The notes: generated by a model from the sequence alone, not told the origin. A stretch of 64,000 bases of DNA from Schistocephalus solidus (GCA_017591395.1 WEDG01000759.1:62001-126000), one strand, 5' to 3'; shown: positions 34,671-46,362, numbered from the stretch's first letter. Numbers and translations: made by a program.

Positions 34671-35670
34671 TAGGGCTGCCTTCCTACAGCCCACGCTCTA
34701 GCCAGCTGAGATGGCGGCCGCACCGGTAGCCGTTCGTTTAATCACACTTGGGTCAAGTTACCCACCAAGCTGAGTGCATGGCATGGAATCCACTATTCTG
34801 ATACCGTAAACTGACTGGCAAAACAGGATTTCCTAAGCGATCAATCTAGAATCCACCGAATGACTCCCAGGCACAATTATTAGTAGAGGATTTTGGCATA
34901 TTTGAATAATTCGTTTGACTCACTCGTGAAATACCTGGCGGCCTGGTAGGGTTCGATCCCACGCCACCAAGGGAAATGCTTTAGTACAGCCAACGCTCTA
35001 GCCAACTGTGCTCGAGGGCCCAACGGTAACGATGAGTTTATTCATACTTGGGTCAAATTAACCACCACCATACTGCAAAGTATGGAATCCACCAATTCCG
35101 ATAAAGTAAGCTGCCCGCCCCAGCAAGATTTCTTGGGCAATCAATCTAGAATCTATCAGATGACTACCAGGCAAATATAATAAGTAGATGAGTTTGTCAG
35201 ATTTAATAAAAATCGTTTAACCCACTCGTGAAATCTCTGTGGACTTGGTAGGGTTCAAACCCACGCCAGCTATGAGAAGGCTTTAGTACAGCCAACGATC
35301 TAGTCAACTGAGCTCCGAAAGTCCCACCAGTAGCCATTAGTTTAATCACAAATGGGTCAAATTAGCCGTCCAGCCAAATGCAAAGTAAGGAATCCACCAA
35401 GTCTTATGCAGTAAGCTGACTGCTCAGGCAGATTCCCTAAGCAGTCAATCTAGAATCCCCCAGATGACTTCCAGGCGAAATTAATAAATAGAGGATTTCG
35501 GCTGGTTTGAATAATTCATTTGAACCACTTGTGAAAATCTCTGCTCCTTTGGTGGGGTTCGAACCCACACCAACAAGAGGTAGGCTTTAGTTCAGCCAAC
35601 GCTCTAACCAACTGAGCTACGAGGCCCCACCATTAGTCATGTGTTTGTAGTGTAGACAAGGGTCAAAACT
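34670..35670 (-). repeat. left diverged monomers of tRNA-like satellite (family T, ~300-bp type)
   Basis: tRNA-like heads at roughly 34680-34735 (partial), 34940-35025, 35245-35330 and 35547-35632, spaced about 300 bp, all in minus orientation. Each has a T-arm (ggttcga..cc complement), the words ccaacgctctagccaactgagct, and a body with tctagaatccaccagatgac and gattttggcagatttgaat. They differ from one another considerably, so they are old. Confidence 0.9.
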
Positions 35671-37815
35671 GCTAAGAACTAAGGTGTACAAAAAACTAAC
35701 GCTAAGGGGGGAATATTGTGTCTAAACTACAAACAACAGAAGGACGTTAAATAAAACGACAGAGTATTGTTAGAATTCAGACTTACGAAAGCGTAGCCTT
35801 CTTAGATAGTAAGTTTTGTTGAGGAGTGTAATGAGCTCTGCACTAGATCCAGAAAGCTTTGCACCAAGGACGGTGAGCAGAGTCAGGAGTTTAATTGAGA
35901 TGACCTCTAATGAAATGCAATCGAAGAATGAAGACCGATCGTTGCAATTGACTGCTAATAATTAAGACCGAGCAGTAAAATTAAGGGAGTACTGGTAACG
36001 TGCAGCAGCGAAAACAGAATACGTCCCACATGCAGGTTGAAGTTGACTTGTGTATTTTTTTTTAGCACATTAAAACAAGAGTAAATTAAGGCTCAGGTAA
36101 TCAAGAAAGATACAAACATGTTAATTGTACAAATACCTACACAAATCCCCCATCAGAGTTTTTGTTGTACAAATGAAACATTCAATAAAAAATGCAATAA
36201 CTTAAACGACAAAGTCCTTAAGATTAAGGAGAAAATGGATGTGTCTATCAGAACGAGAGGAAATGCGGTGTGGTGAAAAGGAGAAGCAAAATGTATGGGT
36301 GTGGTGGTCGAATGTGACGGTAGAGTGGAATGGGTGGTGACGGTACGGAGGAATTTGATGGAACAACGGGCGGCGGGATGCACTCAAGGTAGGCTGGCTT
36401 GAGTCTGTCAATGTAGACTGTCAAACTTTTCAGTCGTCTAAATGACGTGATACTTGTCCATCCGTTGAAGCACCTCGTAAGAGGCTTGCAATCTCTGTCG
36501 TACCGGATGAAGACGAATGGAGCCGATTTAAGGTCATCTTGCACAAAAACGCGTTTGGGTATCAGGCGACTGTTGGACGCAGTTGAGCCATGCGTTATTT
36601 CAATTGTTGGAAGAAATCATTCGACATGCTGATGTTTATAATGGAAGACTGCACAAATTCGCTGGGCAGGCACAGAGGTGAACCCCATAAAATTTCGGTC
36701 GAAGTGCATTGAATGTTCTTTTTGACAGCTGATCGAATACCCAAAAGTACGAGGGGAAGGTTGTCACTCCACGTAGTTGTGTCTGTGTGAGACATCAGTG
36801 CTGTCTTCATTTGACGATGCAGACGTTCCACGAGGCCATTAGAAGCAGGGTGATATGCCGAACAGTTCAATGAACTCGCAGAAGAGACTAGATTGAAATT
36901 GGCATCCACGGTCAGTGATAATGGTGCCTGGCACACCAGAATTGGCAATTTAGTGGTGCAGGTAGAACATGGCAATATTTTCCGCCATGATATCCGATAT
37001 TGGAATTGCAATTGGCCATCACGTGAAACGGTCGACTACTATGAAAATACGTGTAGGCCTATGCGAAGGTGGTAACGGCCCAACAAAGTCTTAGTGAACG
37101 TGATTGAATCGAACGTCTGGAACGGCAAATGTGCTTGGTGGGAAAAAGTTATGTCGATGCACTTTGTTTTTCTAGCACGCTAAACATTGCCTAGTCCAAA
37201 GGGCAATGTGAGAGTTCATCTTTGACCAGACAAAACGCGCAGAAATTACTTTTCGAGAGGCGCAGATGCCGGGATGCGACTGATAGTGAAAATGGTCAAA
37301 CACTACCTTAAGGTAGGAAAATTGAATAACAGGTCGAAGAGGATGGACCAGTTGCATAAATTCGTTCCTGGTGATGGTGAAAGTGGTGCATTCCGAAGCT
37401 GCTGAGTACTAGATGTATGCGGGTCAGAAATGGACTCGTCTTTTAGTTGGGGGTCTGCAAGATTCGCCAGGTTGAAGTTAGACGGCAATGTGTTGATGTC
37501 CGGTCTGGATAATGCATCAGCAACGACATTGTTGCTGCCTTGGATGTAGCGGATATCAGAAGTAAACTGCAAAATATAGTCAATGTGACGCACTTATCTT
37601 GGCAAGTACCTATCTGGTTTGGCCTTGAGGGTACAAGCAAGAGGTTTGTGATGGGTATGAACCCGAAAATCTCTTCCCTCAAAAAGGTGGCGAAAATGAC
37701 GAAAAGCCAGGAGCTTGCGAGTGAAAGTACTGTAGCGAGTCTGCGCCGGTTGTAGCTTCTAAAAAGAAAGCCAATGGCTGCAACTGGTTATTAATCTGTT
37801 GATGCAAGTCTGCGC
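35670..37815 (-). mobile_element. 5'-truncated Ty3/gypsy LTR retrotransposon fragment inside the array
   Basis: Read on the minus strand: end of RNase H (INNQLQPLAFF near 37770, RHIDYILQFTSDIRYIQGSN and VVADALSRPD at about 37590-37500), integrase zinc-binding region (HPGICASRKVISARFVWSKM near 37260), integrase core end (CSAYHPASNGLVERLHRQMK near 36850, with LPLVLLGIRS), and integrase C-terminal part ending SLTVYIDRLKPAYLE near 36400. Gag, protease and most RT are missing. Several frame breaks are present. 35670-36100 may be the 3' LTR, but no second LTR is present for comparison. It interrupts the tRNA-like array. Confidence 0.88.
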
Positions 37816-38110
37816 CAACAAGTTAAATCAAAAATTGGTCAAGTTAGCCGTCCAGTCTAATGGAACGTATGGAATCCACAAATTCTGATAAAGTAAGCTG
37901 ACTGCCCAAGCAGAATTTCATAAGCAATCAATCTAGAATCCACGAGATGACTACCAGGCACAATTATTCGTAAGAGGATTTTGGCAGATTTAAATAATTT
38001 ATTTGACCCACTTGCGAAAAATTCAGTGGACTCGGTGGGGTTCGAACCCACGCTAGCTAGGAGAAGGCTGTAGTACAGCCAACGCTCTAGCCAAGTGAGC
38101 TCGAGGCCCC
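37815..38110 (-). repeat. full-length ~300-bp monomer, apparent parent of the 209-bp satellite
   Basis: Its head (38027-38110) is identical by eye to the heads in the 209-bp array, but its body still carries the segment with tctagaatccacgagatg, gaggattttggcagattt and gcgaaaaattcagtgg that all array copies lack. It is therefore the best candidate for the sequence that gave rise to the deleted unit. Confidence 0.85.
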
Positions 38111-40955
38111 AATGATAGCTGCGAGATTTTTCACACTTGGGTCAAGTTACCCGTCGAATATAGTGGTACGAAATCCACCAATTACGATACAGTAAGCTGA
38201 CTGCCAAAGCAGGATTTCCTCATCAATCAATTCAGTGGACTCGGTGGGGTTCGAACCCACGCTAGCTAGGAGAAGGCTGTAGTACAGCCAACGCTCTAGC
38301 CAAGTGAGCTCGAGGCCCCAATGATAGCTGCGAGAATTTTCACACTTGGGTCAAGTTACCCGTCCAATATAGTGGTATGAAATCCACCAATTACGATACA
38401 GTAAGCTGACTGCCAAAGCAGGATTTCCTCATCAATCAATTCAGTGGACTCGGTGGGGTTCGAACCCACGCTAGCTAGGAGAAGGCTGTAGTACAGCCAA
38501 CGCTCTAGCCAAGTGAGCTCGAGGCCCGCAATGATAGCTGCGAGATTTTTTTCACACTTGGGTCAAGTTACCCGTCGAATATAGTGGTATGAAATCCACC
38601 AATTACGATACAGTAAGCTGACTGCCAAAGCAGGATTTCCTCATCAATCAATTCAGTGGACTCGGTGGGGTTCGAACCCACGCTAGCTAGGAGAAGGCTG
38701 TAGTACAGCCAACGCTCTAGCCAAGTGAGCTCGAGGCCCCAATGATAGCTGCGAGATTTTTCACACTTGGGTCAAGTTACCCGTCCAATATAGTGGTATG
38801 AAATCCACCAATTACGATACAGTAAGCTGACTGCCAAAGCAGGATTTCCTCATCAATCAATTCAGTGGACTCGGTGGGGTTCGAACCCACGCTAGCTAGG
38901 AGAAGGCTGTAGTACAGCCAACGCTCTAGCCAAGTGAGCTCGAGGCCCCAATGATAGCTGCGAGATTTTTTTCACACTTGGGTCAAGTTACCCGTCCAAT
39001 ATAGTGGTATGAAATCCACCAATTACGATACAGTAAGCTGACTGCCAAAGCAGGATTTCCTCATCAATCAATTCAGTGGACTCGGTGGGGTTCGAACCCA
39101 CGCTAGCTAGGAGAAGGCTGTAGTACAGCCAACGCTCTAGCCAAGTGAGCTCGAGGCCGCAATGATAGCTGCGAGATTTTTTTCACACTTGGGTCAAGTT
39201 ACCCGTCCAATATAGTGGTATGAAATCCACCAATTACGATACAGTAAGCTGACTGCCAAAGCAGGATTTCCTCATCAATCAATTCAGTGGACTCGGTGGG
39301 GTTCGAACCCACGCTAGCTAGGAGAAGGCTGTAGTACAGCCAACGCTCTAGCCAAAGTGAGCTCGAGGCCCCAATGATAGCTGCGAGATTTTTCACACTT
39401 GGGTCAAGTTACCCGTCGAATATAGTGGTACGAAATCCACCAATTACGATACAGTAAGCTGACTGCCAAAGCAGGATTTCCTCATCAATCAATTCAGTGG
39501 ACTCGGTGGGGTTCGAACCCACGCTAGCTAGAGAAGGCTGTAGTACAGCCAACGCTCTAGCCAAGTGAGCTCGAGGCCCCAATGATAGCTGCGAGAATTT
39601 TTCACACTTGGGTCAAGTTACCCGTCCAATATAGTGGTATGAAATCCACCAATTACGATACAGTAAGCTGACTGCCAAAGCAGGATTTCCTCATCAATCA
39701 ATTCAGTGGACTCGGTGGGGTTCGAACCCACGCTAGCTAGGAGAAGGCTGTAGTACAGCCAACGCTCTAGCCAAGTGAGCTCGAGGCCGCAATGATAGCT
39801 GCGAGATTTTTCACACTTGGGTCAAGTTACCCGTCCAATATAGTGGTATGAAATCCACCAATTACGATACAGTAAGCTGACTGCCAAAGCAGGATTTCCT
39901 CATCAATCAATTCAGTGGACTCGGTGGGGTTCGAACCCACGCTAGCTAGGAGAAGGCTGTAGTACAGCCAACGCTCTAGCCAAGTGAGCTCGAGGCCCCA
40001 ATGATAGCTGCGAGATTTTTCACACTTGGGTCAAGTTACCCGTCCAATATAGTGGTATGAAATCCACCAATTACGATACAGTAAGCTGACTGCCAAAGCA
40101 GGATTTCCTCATCAATCAATTCAGTGGACTCGGTGGGGTTCGAACCCACGCTAGCTAGGAGAAGGCTGTAGTACAGCCAACGCTCTAGCCAAGTGAGCTC
40201 GAGGCCCCAATGATAGCTGCGAGAATTTTCACACTTGGGTCAAGTTACCCGTCCAATATAGTGGTACGAAATCCACCAATTACGATACAGTAAGCTGACT
40301 GCCAAAGCAGGATTTCCTCATCAATCAATTCAGTGGACTCGGTGGGGTTCGAACCCACGCTAGCTAGGAGAAGGCTGTAGTACAGCCAACGCTCTAGCCA
40401 AGTGAGCTCGAGGCCGCAATGATAGCTGCGAGATTTTTTTCACACTTGGGTCAAGTTACCCGTCCAATATAGTGGTATGAAATCCACCAATTACGATACA
40501 GTAAGCTGACTGCCAAAGCAGGATTTCCTCATCAATCAATTCAGTGGACTCGGTGGGGTTCGAACCCACGCTAGCTAGGAGAAGGCTGTAGTACAGCCAA
40601 CGCTCTAGCCAAAGTGAGCTCGAGGCCCCAATGATAGCTGCGAGATTTTTCACACTTGGATCAAGTTACCCGTCCAATATAGTGGTATGAAATCCACCAA
40701 TTACGATACAGTAAGCTGACTGCCAAAAGCAGGATTTCCTCATCAATCAATTCAGTGGACTCGGTGGGGTTCGAACCCACGCTAGCTAGGAGAAGGCTGT
40801 AGTACAGCCAACGCTCTAGCCAAGTGAGCTCGAGGCCGCAATGATAGCTGCGAGATTTTTCATACTTGGGTCAAGTTACCCGTCCAAAATAGTGGTATGA
40901 AATCCACCATTTCGGATACGGTCAGCTGACTGCCAAAGCAGGATTTCCTCATCAA
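38025..40955 (-). repeat. tandem array of ~14 near-identical 209-212 bp tRNA-like units
   Basis: The word ggactcggtgggg ends at 38040, 38249, 38458, 38670, 38879, 39090, 39301, 39511, 39720, 39929, 40138, 40347, 40558 and 40769, giving periods of 209-212. Length differences come mainly from T-run length and single-base indels. Each unit holds one minus-strand tRNA-like head with a perfect B box (ggttcgaaccc) and D-stem GCTC/GAGC, plus a 125-bp body. Identical short ORFs inside it are repeat translations, not genes. The very high similarity indicates recent amplification or ongoing homogenisation. Confidence 0.97.
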
Positions 40956-42890
40956 TAAATGTAGAATACACCAGATGTCTACCAGGCAAAATTAATAAGC
41001 ATAGGATTTTGGCAGATTTGAATAATTCGTTTAACCCACTTGTACAAAACTCGGGAGCCTCGGTCAGATACGAACCCACGCCAGCAAGGGGAAGGCTTTA
41101 GTACAGCCAACGCTCTAGCCAACTGAGCTACGATGCCCCACTGGGAGCCGTTTGATTAATCAAAATTAGGTCAAGTTACCCGCCAAGCTTACTTCAACGT
41201 ATGGGATCCACCATTTCGGATACGGTCAGCTGACTGGCAATGGAGGATTTCCTCATCAACTAATCTAGAATCCACCAGATGACTACCAGGCAAAATTAAT
41301 AAGTAGTGGGTTTTTGCAGATTTGAATAATTCGTTTGGCCCACTTCTGGAACACACGGCAGCCTTGGTAGGTTTCGAATCCATGCCAGTAATGGGAAAGC
41401 TTTATTTCAGCCAACACTTTAGCTAACTGAGCACTGAGACCCCACCAGAAGCCATGAGTTAAACCACAAATGTTCAAGTTTCCCGTCCAGTCTAATGAAA
41501 CGCATGGATTACACCATTTCTGATACAGTACGCTGACTGTCAAAACAGGATTTCCTCATCAGTCAATCAAGAATCCACCAGATAACTTCCAGGCAAAATT
41601 ACTAAGTAGAGGCTTTTGGCAGATTTGAGTAATTCATTTGACCCACGTGTGAAAATCTCTGCGGCCTTGGTAGGGTTTGTACCCATTACAGCAAGAGGAA
41701 ATCTTTAGTAAAGCCAACGCTCTAGCCAAATGAGCTACGAGGCCCCAACGGAAGCCGTGAGTTAAATCACGAATGGGTCAAATTACCCGTATGGATTTCA
41801 CCACTTCTGATACAGTAGCTGACTGCCAATGCAGGATTTCCTAAGCAATCAATCTAGAATCCACCAGATGTCTACCAGGCAAAATTAATAAGCATAGGAT
41901 TTTGGCAAATTTGAATAATTCCTTTGACCCACTTGTGAAAAACTCGGCAGCCTCGGTCGGGATATGAACCCACGCCAGCAAGGGGAAGGCTTTAGCACAG
42001 CCAAGGCTCTAGCCAACTGAGCTACTAGGCCCCGGCATAAGACGTTAATTTAATCATAAATAGGTCAAACTACCCATCCAGCATAATGCATTTTATGGAA
42101 TCCACCAATTCTGATACAGTAAACTGACTGCCGTAGCAGGATTCCCTAAGAAATCAATCTAGAATCCACGAGATGACTTCCAGGTGCAATTAGTCGTTAG
42201 AGGATTTTGGCAGAGTTTATTTAATACTTTGACCCACTTTTGAAAACTTGGCGGCCTCGGTGGAATTCGAAAACAATGTCTGTAAGGGGAAGTCTTTACT
42301 ACAGCCAAGCTTTAGCCAACTGCGCTAAAAGGCCCACCGCGGGCTATGAATTTAATCACACTTGGGTCTAATTACCCGTCCGGCCTGCTGCAACGTATGG
42401 AATCCGCAACTTCTGATACAGTCAGCAGACTGACTAAGCATGATTTTCTAAGCAATCAATCTAGAATCCACCAGATGACTACCAGGCACAATGAATTAGT
42501 AGAGTTTGGCAAATTTGAATAAATCGTTTGACCAACTTGGGAAAATCTCGGCGGCCGTGGTAGGCTTTTAAACCACGTCTGCTAGACGAAGGCTTTAGTA
42601 CAGTGAACACTCTAGCCAACTGAGCTACGACGCTCTACGGTGCGCCGTGCGTTTAATCATGATTGGGGCAAATTAACTGCCTAGCTCACCGCAACGTATG
42701 GAATCAACCAATTATGACACAGTAAGCTGACTGCTCAAACAGGATTTCCTGAGCAATCTATCTAAAATCCACCAGATTTCTACAATGCACATTTGATTAG
42801 TGGAGGATTTTGGCAGATTTAAAATATTCGTTTGACTTACATTTGATAAACTCTGGGGCCTCGGTAAGTTTAAGCCACGTGAATAGTTAT
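40955..42890 (-). repeat. right diverged monomers of tRNA-like satellite (family T, ~300-bp type)
   Basis: Six heads at about 41060-41140, 41360-41440, 41670-41745, 41960-42035, 42255-42335 and 42560-42640, plus a partial one near 42850-42880. Spacing is about 300 bp, all in minus orientation. Bodies retain the full segment deleted from the 209-bp units. Heads have decayed to different degrees, and some have lost the T-arm match. Confidence 0.92.
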
Positions 42891-44350
42891 CCCACCTGGA
42901 ATTTTGCGCAAAAGCACAGATGCTAGCGGTAGGTGTTCCTGTTCCCATATCCTGGCAAATTCTGCGCTGAGAATTTAATGAGAATAATCCATGATTTTTA
43001 CTGATTGTGCTAACGGAATACATGAGGAAGTGGGTACTAGGCTTTTGCCGAATAGCGCCGCAATTTTCGTTGTCATTTGAAAATCTCCGGTAGTTATAAT
43101 TTCATTTCTAGAGCTTTTTAAGTGGTCTAATTGCCAGTGTAAAATTCTAAAGGCATAGGCTTAATAGAACATTAACGGAAAAAATAAAGAAACGCAAAAA
43201 TGCCTTTTGTATCTGCCAACCGGCATTGTAGTATATTTAATAAAAGTTTTCGTGTAGCAATATGAATCTGAATAATAGCGATAAGGATGCGTTAATTAGA
43301 CTCATAAATGTCTACTTTTACTTGTCAGTAGAAATAATTATATTTCATAGGAAACAAACAGTATACGCGTGGACCAAACAACTTGAAAAAGGAGTCTATG
43401 GATCATTTGCCGCTACTAGTCAAGCACTCCTCAATGGCCTACGTTTACCTGAGGTTGGAATATGAGCAGTCTTTATTTAAGCATGTCACAGAGGCTACTG
43501 ACAACTGATAATGTGTCCGATGGTCGTTCGAATCTTACCAACCGATACGAGTCCATCATACCCCACACACCATTTTGGCGAAACCACGGGTCCAAAAAAG
43601 ATCTCGTTCTCATTAAGCCATATCTTCCTTGCATTTTAGTTACGGTTCCCTGACATGTCAGTTGCAATCGTTTTTTGTGAACCTTTTTTCCAATATCCAG
43701 AGTGGGGACTCTAGGGATGAATTTATCGACCCAGTGATTGCAGTTTGCCTGACTGAGAATCATTAGCCGGACAAAGGTGGCCATCACGGTTTGCTTTCTT
43801 CTTGTCAGTAGTAATTCAACTTATCACTTATCATTAGAATAATATATCCGAGGACTCTTAATAGTTGTAATACCCGTGGGAACCAGAAAGCTTGCCGCTA
43901 TAGCTGCGTTAGTGGACGGCTATCTCGCAATATACTGATAATATTATTTTTTTTCCTATGAGCCATGAGAGAAATAATATTAAGAAAATCACGAACATGG
44001 AGTAAAATAAGAGAGTTTTTTGTCACTATTACCGATCACAATGTTTCAGCGGGTTTTTACTGGCCACATCGTCTGCGGTCCCGTTCACAAATAAATCGGA
44101 GAAGCCTAGTTTAACTCTGCAATTAGGATGGGTCCGTAATCAGTGATCACATATTTATATTCGAAATTCGTGGAACCCTTCGACCATACTGACGGTTTAC
44201 ATTTCTTTACATACAGCCTAAAAAATTTAACCTCCTTTCGTCCTTTTGTCACAGAAATACATACACGAAGCGTTTATTTGAGGGTATTGAACGATTTGAA
44301 AATAACAATGTGGCTATAATTTTAAAAATTTAAAAATTTCATAAATTGTT
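42890..44350. other. spacer after the array
   Basis: AT-rich. The minus ORF 43473-43787 (104 codons) and + ORFs at 43262-43653 show no domain I recognise. No repeats were identified. Confidence 0.5.
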
Positions 44351-44359
44351 GTCTTCAGA

Positions 44360-44870
44360 AAAAAAATGAATGCTCTTTATGTTGAAAATATCATTCAAAA
44401 TTTTCAGAAAAACGTTTCTCCATCCACTGAGACCATAAGAAAAAGAAGCAGAGTCCAAAGTTTAAAACTGGCATCTAATGATGAGAAAATTCCAATCTAA
44501 GTTTCTGGATTTCTGTCTCTTTACATGTAAAACAGCGTGCTATAAACAGTAGTACAGAACGCTGGTATACCGATGTACGTTAAAAGCAATATCGTTAGCC
44601 TTTGAGCATGGGACGGGAAGACTCCGCGACAATTAGTTCAGAGTGAAGGTATAAGAAAACCTTGTCAATTATTCAATGAGCGAATTGTTTAACCGTGTTG
44701 AAAAGTCATTCCATTACTTTATGCAATAAAAATATAAGAAACACCGGCAGCAGAAGAGAGAATTCGAAAGATGTGCTTTCAAAATCAGTAAATCCTTTTT
44801 AAGCAATACTGGAAAAATAACAGGAGAACTATAGAGAATGAGGGGGAGAATACAAGCGACTGAGCAGTCC
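44360..44870 (-). repeat. separate copy of a LINE 3' end
   Basis: Aligns for about 480 bp with 46350-46830, which directly adjoins the LINE RT remnant. Shared words include cactgaga.cataa, gcatgggacgggaagact and aagcaatactggaaaaataacaggagaac. It is probably a 5'-truncated insertion of the same element. Confidence 0.75.
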
Positions 44871-45203
44871 ACTGATGGACATGGAGGAGGCCAACAGGCC
44901 CGCTGCCATGCCTAAATCTATGACGGCTCCAAAAAGGGCAGCATTCACGCGAGACCACCGGCGTTCAACCTCGGGGAGGTCAAAGGAAGTCAGCAGCGAA
45001 CGGGCGGGTCAAAGTTCACGCGTCCACCAATGTATATAATACGCGGCACGCGGCAAGACTGACTAACTCAAGACCATTAGGAGCAGCAAGCACTTTACTC
45101 TGCTGATGGAAGCGAGAATGCTTTCAAAACTTCAGTACAAATACAATTCGGTCCATAAACTCGCCCCCTATTCTTCTTTGTTTTCTTCAGGAGATGATGA
45201 ACG

Positions 45204-45205
<2 letters not shown>

Positions 45206-45262
<57 letters not shown>
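45206..45262. repeat. (TA)n microsatellite
   Basis: About 57 bp of uninterrupted TA repeats just before the first family-S repeat unit. Confidence 0.98.
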
Positions 45263-45263
<1 letters not shown>

Positions 45264-45562
45264 GTCGCTATGCGACCGCCTATGAGGGCTCTAGTCTGAG
45301 CTCCAGGGCACAACGGAACATGTATGTTCCTTAAGCAGATAGGTGAGCCCCACACTATCATCATATTCCCGATCACAACCGACAAAACAACGAGCCCGTG
45401 GCTCAATGGTAGAGCGTTCGACGCAAATACCAAAGGTCGCGGGTTCGAATCCCAGGTGTGCCACACTTGGGATTGGGTATGACTGGCTGATGACGGCTAA
45501 TAAGCCAGAAATGGCCATTCCGGTCTCCCTTGTCTTTGTCGGTTCCATTCCGTCATATGCTA
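45262..45562 (+). repeat. tRNA-headed SINE-like unit, family S, copy 1
   Basis: A left part (gaccgcctatgagggctctagt onward) is followed by a tRNA-like head at 45392-45466 with A-box-like tggctcaatggtagagcg and B box ggttcgaatcc, then a tail ending ccttgtctttgtcggt. Nearly identical to the next unit. Confidence 0.88.
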
Positions 45563-45847
45563 CACGTCGGTATGCGACCGCCTGTGAGGGCTCTAGTCTG
45601 AGCTCCAGGGCACAACGGAACATGTATGTTCCTTAAGCAGATCGGTGAGCCCCACTTTATCATCATATTCTTGATCACAACCGACAAAACAACGAGCCCG
45701 TGGCTCAATGGTAGAGCGTTCGACTCAAATACCAAAGGTCGCGGGTTCAAATCCCAGGTGTGCCACACTTGGGATTGGGTATGACTGGCTGATGACGGCT
45801 TATAAGCCAGAAATGGCCATTCCGGTCTCCCTTGTCTTTGTCGGTTT

Positions 45848-45848
<1 letters not shown>
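45563..45848 (+). repeat. tRNA-headed SINE-like unit, family S, copy 2
   Basis: Almost identical to copy 1 across its length, with the head at about 45698-45772, and joined to it directly. It ends in gtctttgtcggtttcca and passes straight into a (TA)n run. This reads as a recent tandem duplication. Confidence 0.9.
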
Positions 45849-45904
<56 letters not shown>

Positions 45905-45905
45905 G
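45849..45905. repeat. (TA)n microsatellite at a SINE tail
   Basis: TA repeats, with one TG interruption, beginning within a few bases of the SINE tail. Confidence 0.97.
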
Positions 45906-46198
45906 CTGCTGCTGGCTGCTGGCGGGGCTTGAGAGTTAGCCCCAAGGCACAACGGGACGAGTGAGTCCTGTAAATGATCGGTGAGTGCTTACTTACCATA
46001 GCTAATATTCCCGTTTAAAAACCAGCAAGACATCGAGCTAGTGGCGCAGTGGGTAGATCATTAGACTTGTGCCCAACAGGTCGCGAGTTCGAGCCTCGGG
46101 AGCCGCAGCGCCTAGGGTTGGGTATGGCTGGCTGCTGACGGCTAATAAGCCAGAAATGGCCATTCCAGTCTCCCTTGTCTTTGTCGGTGATGTAATTC

Positions 46199-46200
<2 letters not shown>
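45905..46200 (+). repeat. tRNA-headed SINE-like unit, family S, diverged copy 3
   Basis: Starts with ggggcttgagagttagccccaaggcacaacggga-type sequence. The tRNA-like head at about 46036-46110 has ggtcgcgagttcgagcctcgg, and the same tail ends in ctttgtcggt. More diverged than copies 1 and 2, so not part of the recent duplication. Confidence 0.85.

Positions 46201-46201
<1 letters not shown>

Positions 46202-46247
<46 letters not shown>
46202..46247. repeat. (TA)n microsatellite at a SINE tail
   Basis: TA repeats with a TG interruption, again 3' of a family-S tail. Confidence 0.97.
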
Positions 46248-46248
<1 letters not shown>

Positions 46249-46343
46249 ATTGATAGCTAACGTCTAGCGTAATCTCAAGTGCGACAACATGGGAATCAGT
46301 TCAATATATTCCTCAAATATTTTTTTCCATTATAATCATGAGT

Positions 46344-46362
46344 CAGAGAGAGAGAGAGAGAT
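46344..46362. repeat. short (GA)n run
   Basis: About nine GA repeats at the 3' end of the LINE remnant. Confidence 0.9.

Noticed and set aside
36153..36411. His/Pro/Ser-rich minus ORFs
   Set aside because: They continue from the gypsy integrase C-terminal end into its low-complexity tail or 3' region and have no independent support.
39199..40653. Two identical 65-codon minus ORFs inside the tandem array
   Set aside because: They are translations of the 209-bp repeat unit; identity reflects the array, not a gene family.
38025..40955. Regularly spaced repeats that could be mistaken for a CRISPR array
   Set aside because: The whole 209-bp unit repeats with no unique spacers, in a eukaryotic context; it is satellite DNA.
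45392..45466. Possible functional tRNA gene in the family-S head
   Set aside because: The anticodon and T stems pair poorly, and the sequence is part of a repeated unit with a fixed non-tRNA tail.
45095..45999. Long overlapping ORFs with Tyr-Ile repeats
   Set aside because: They run through (TA)n microsatellites and SINE copies; the YIYI tracts are simple-repeat translations.
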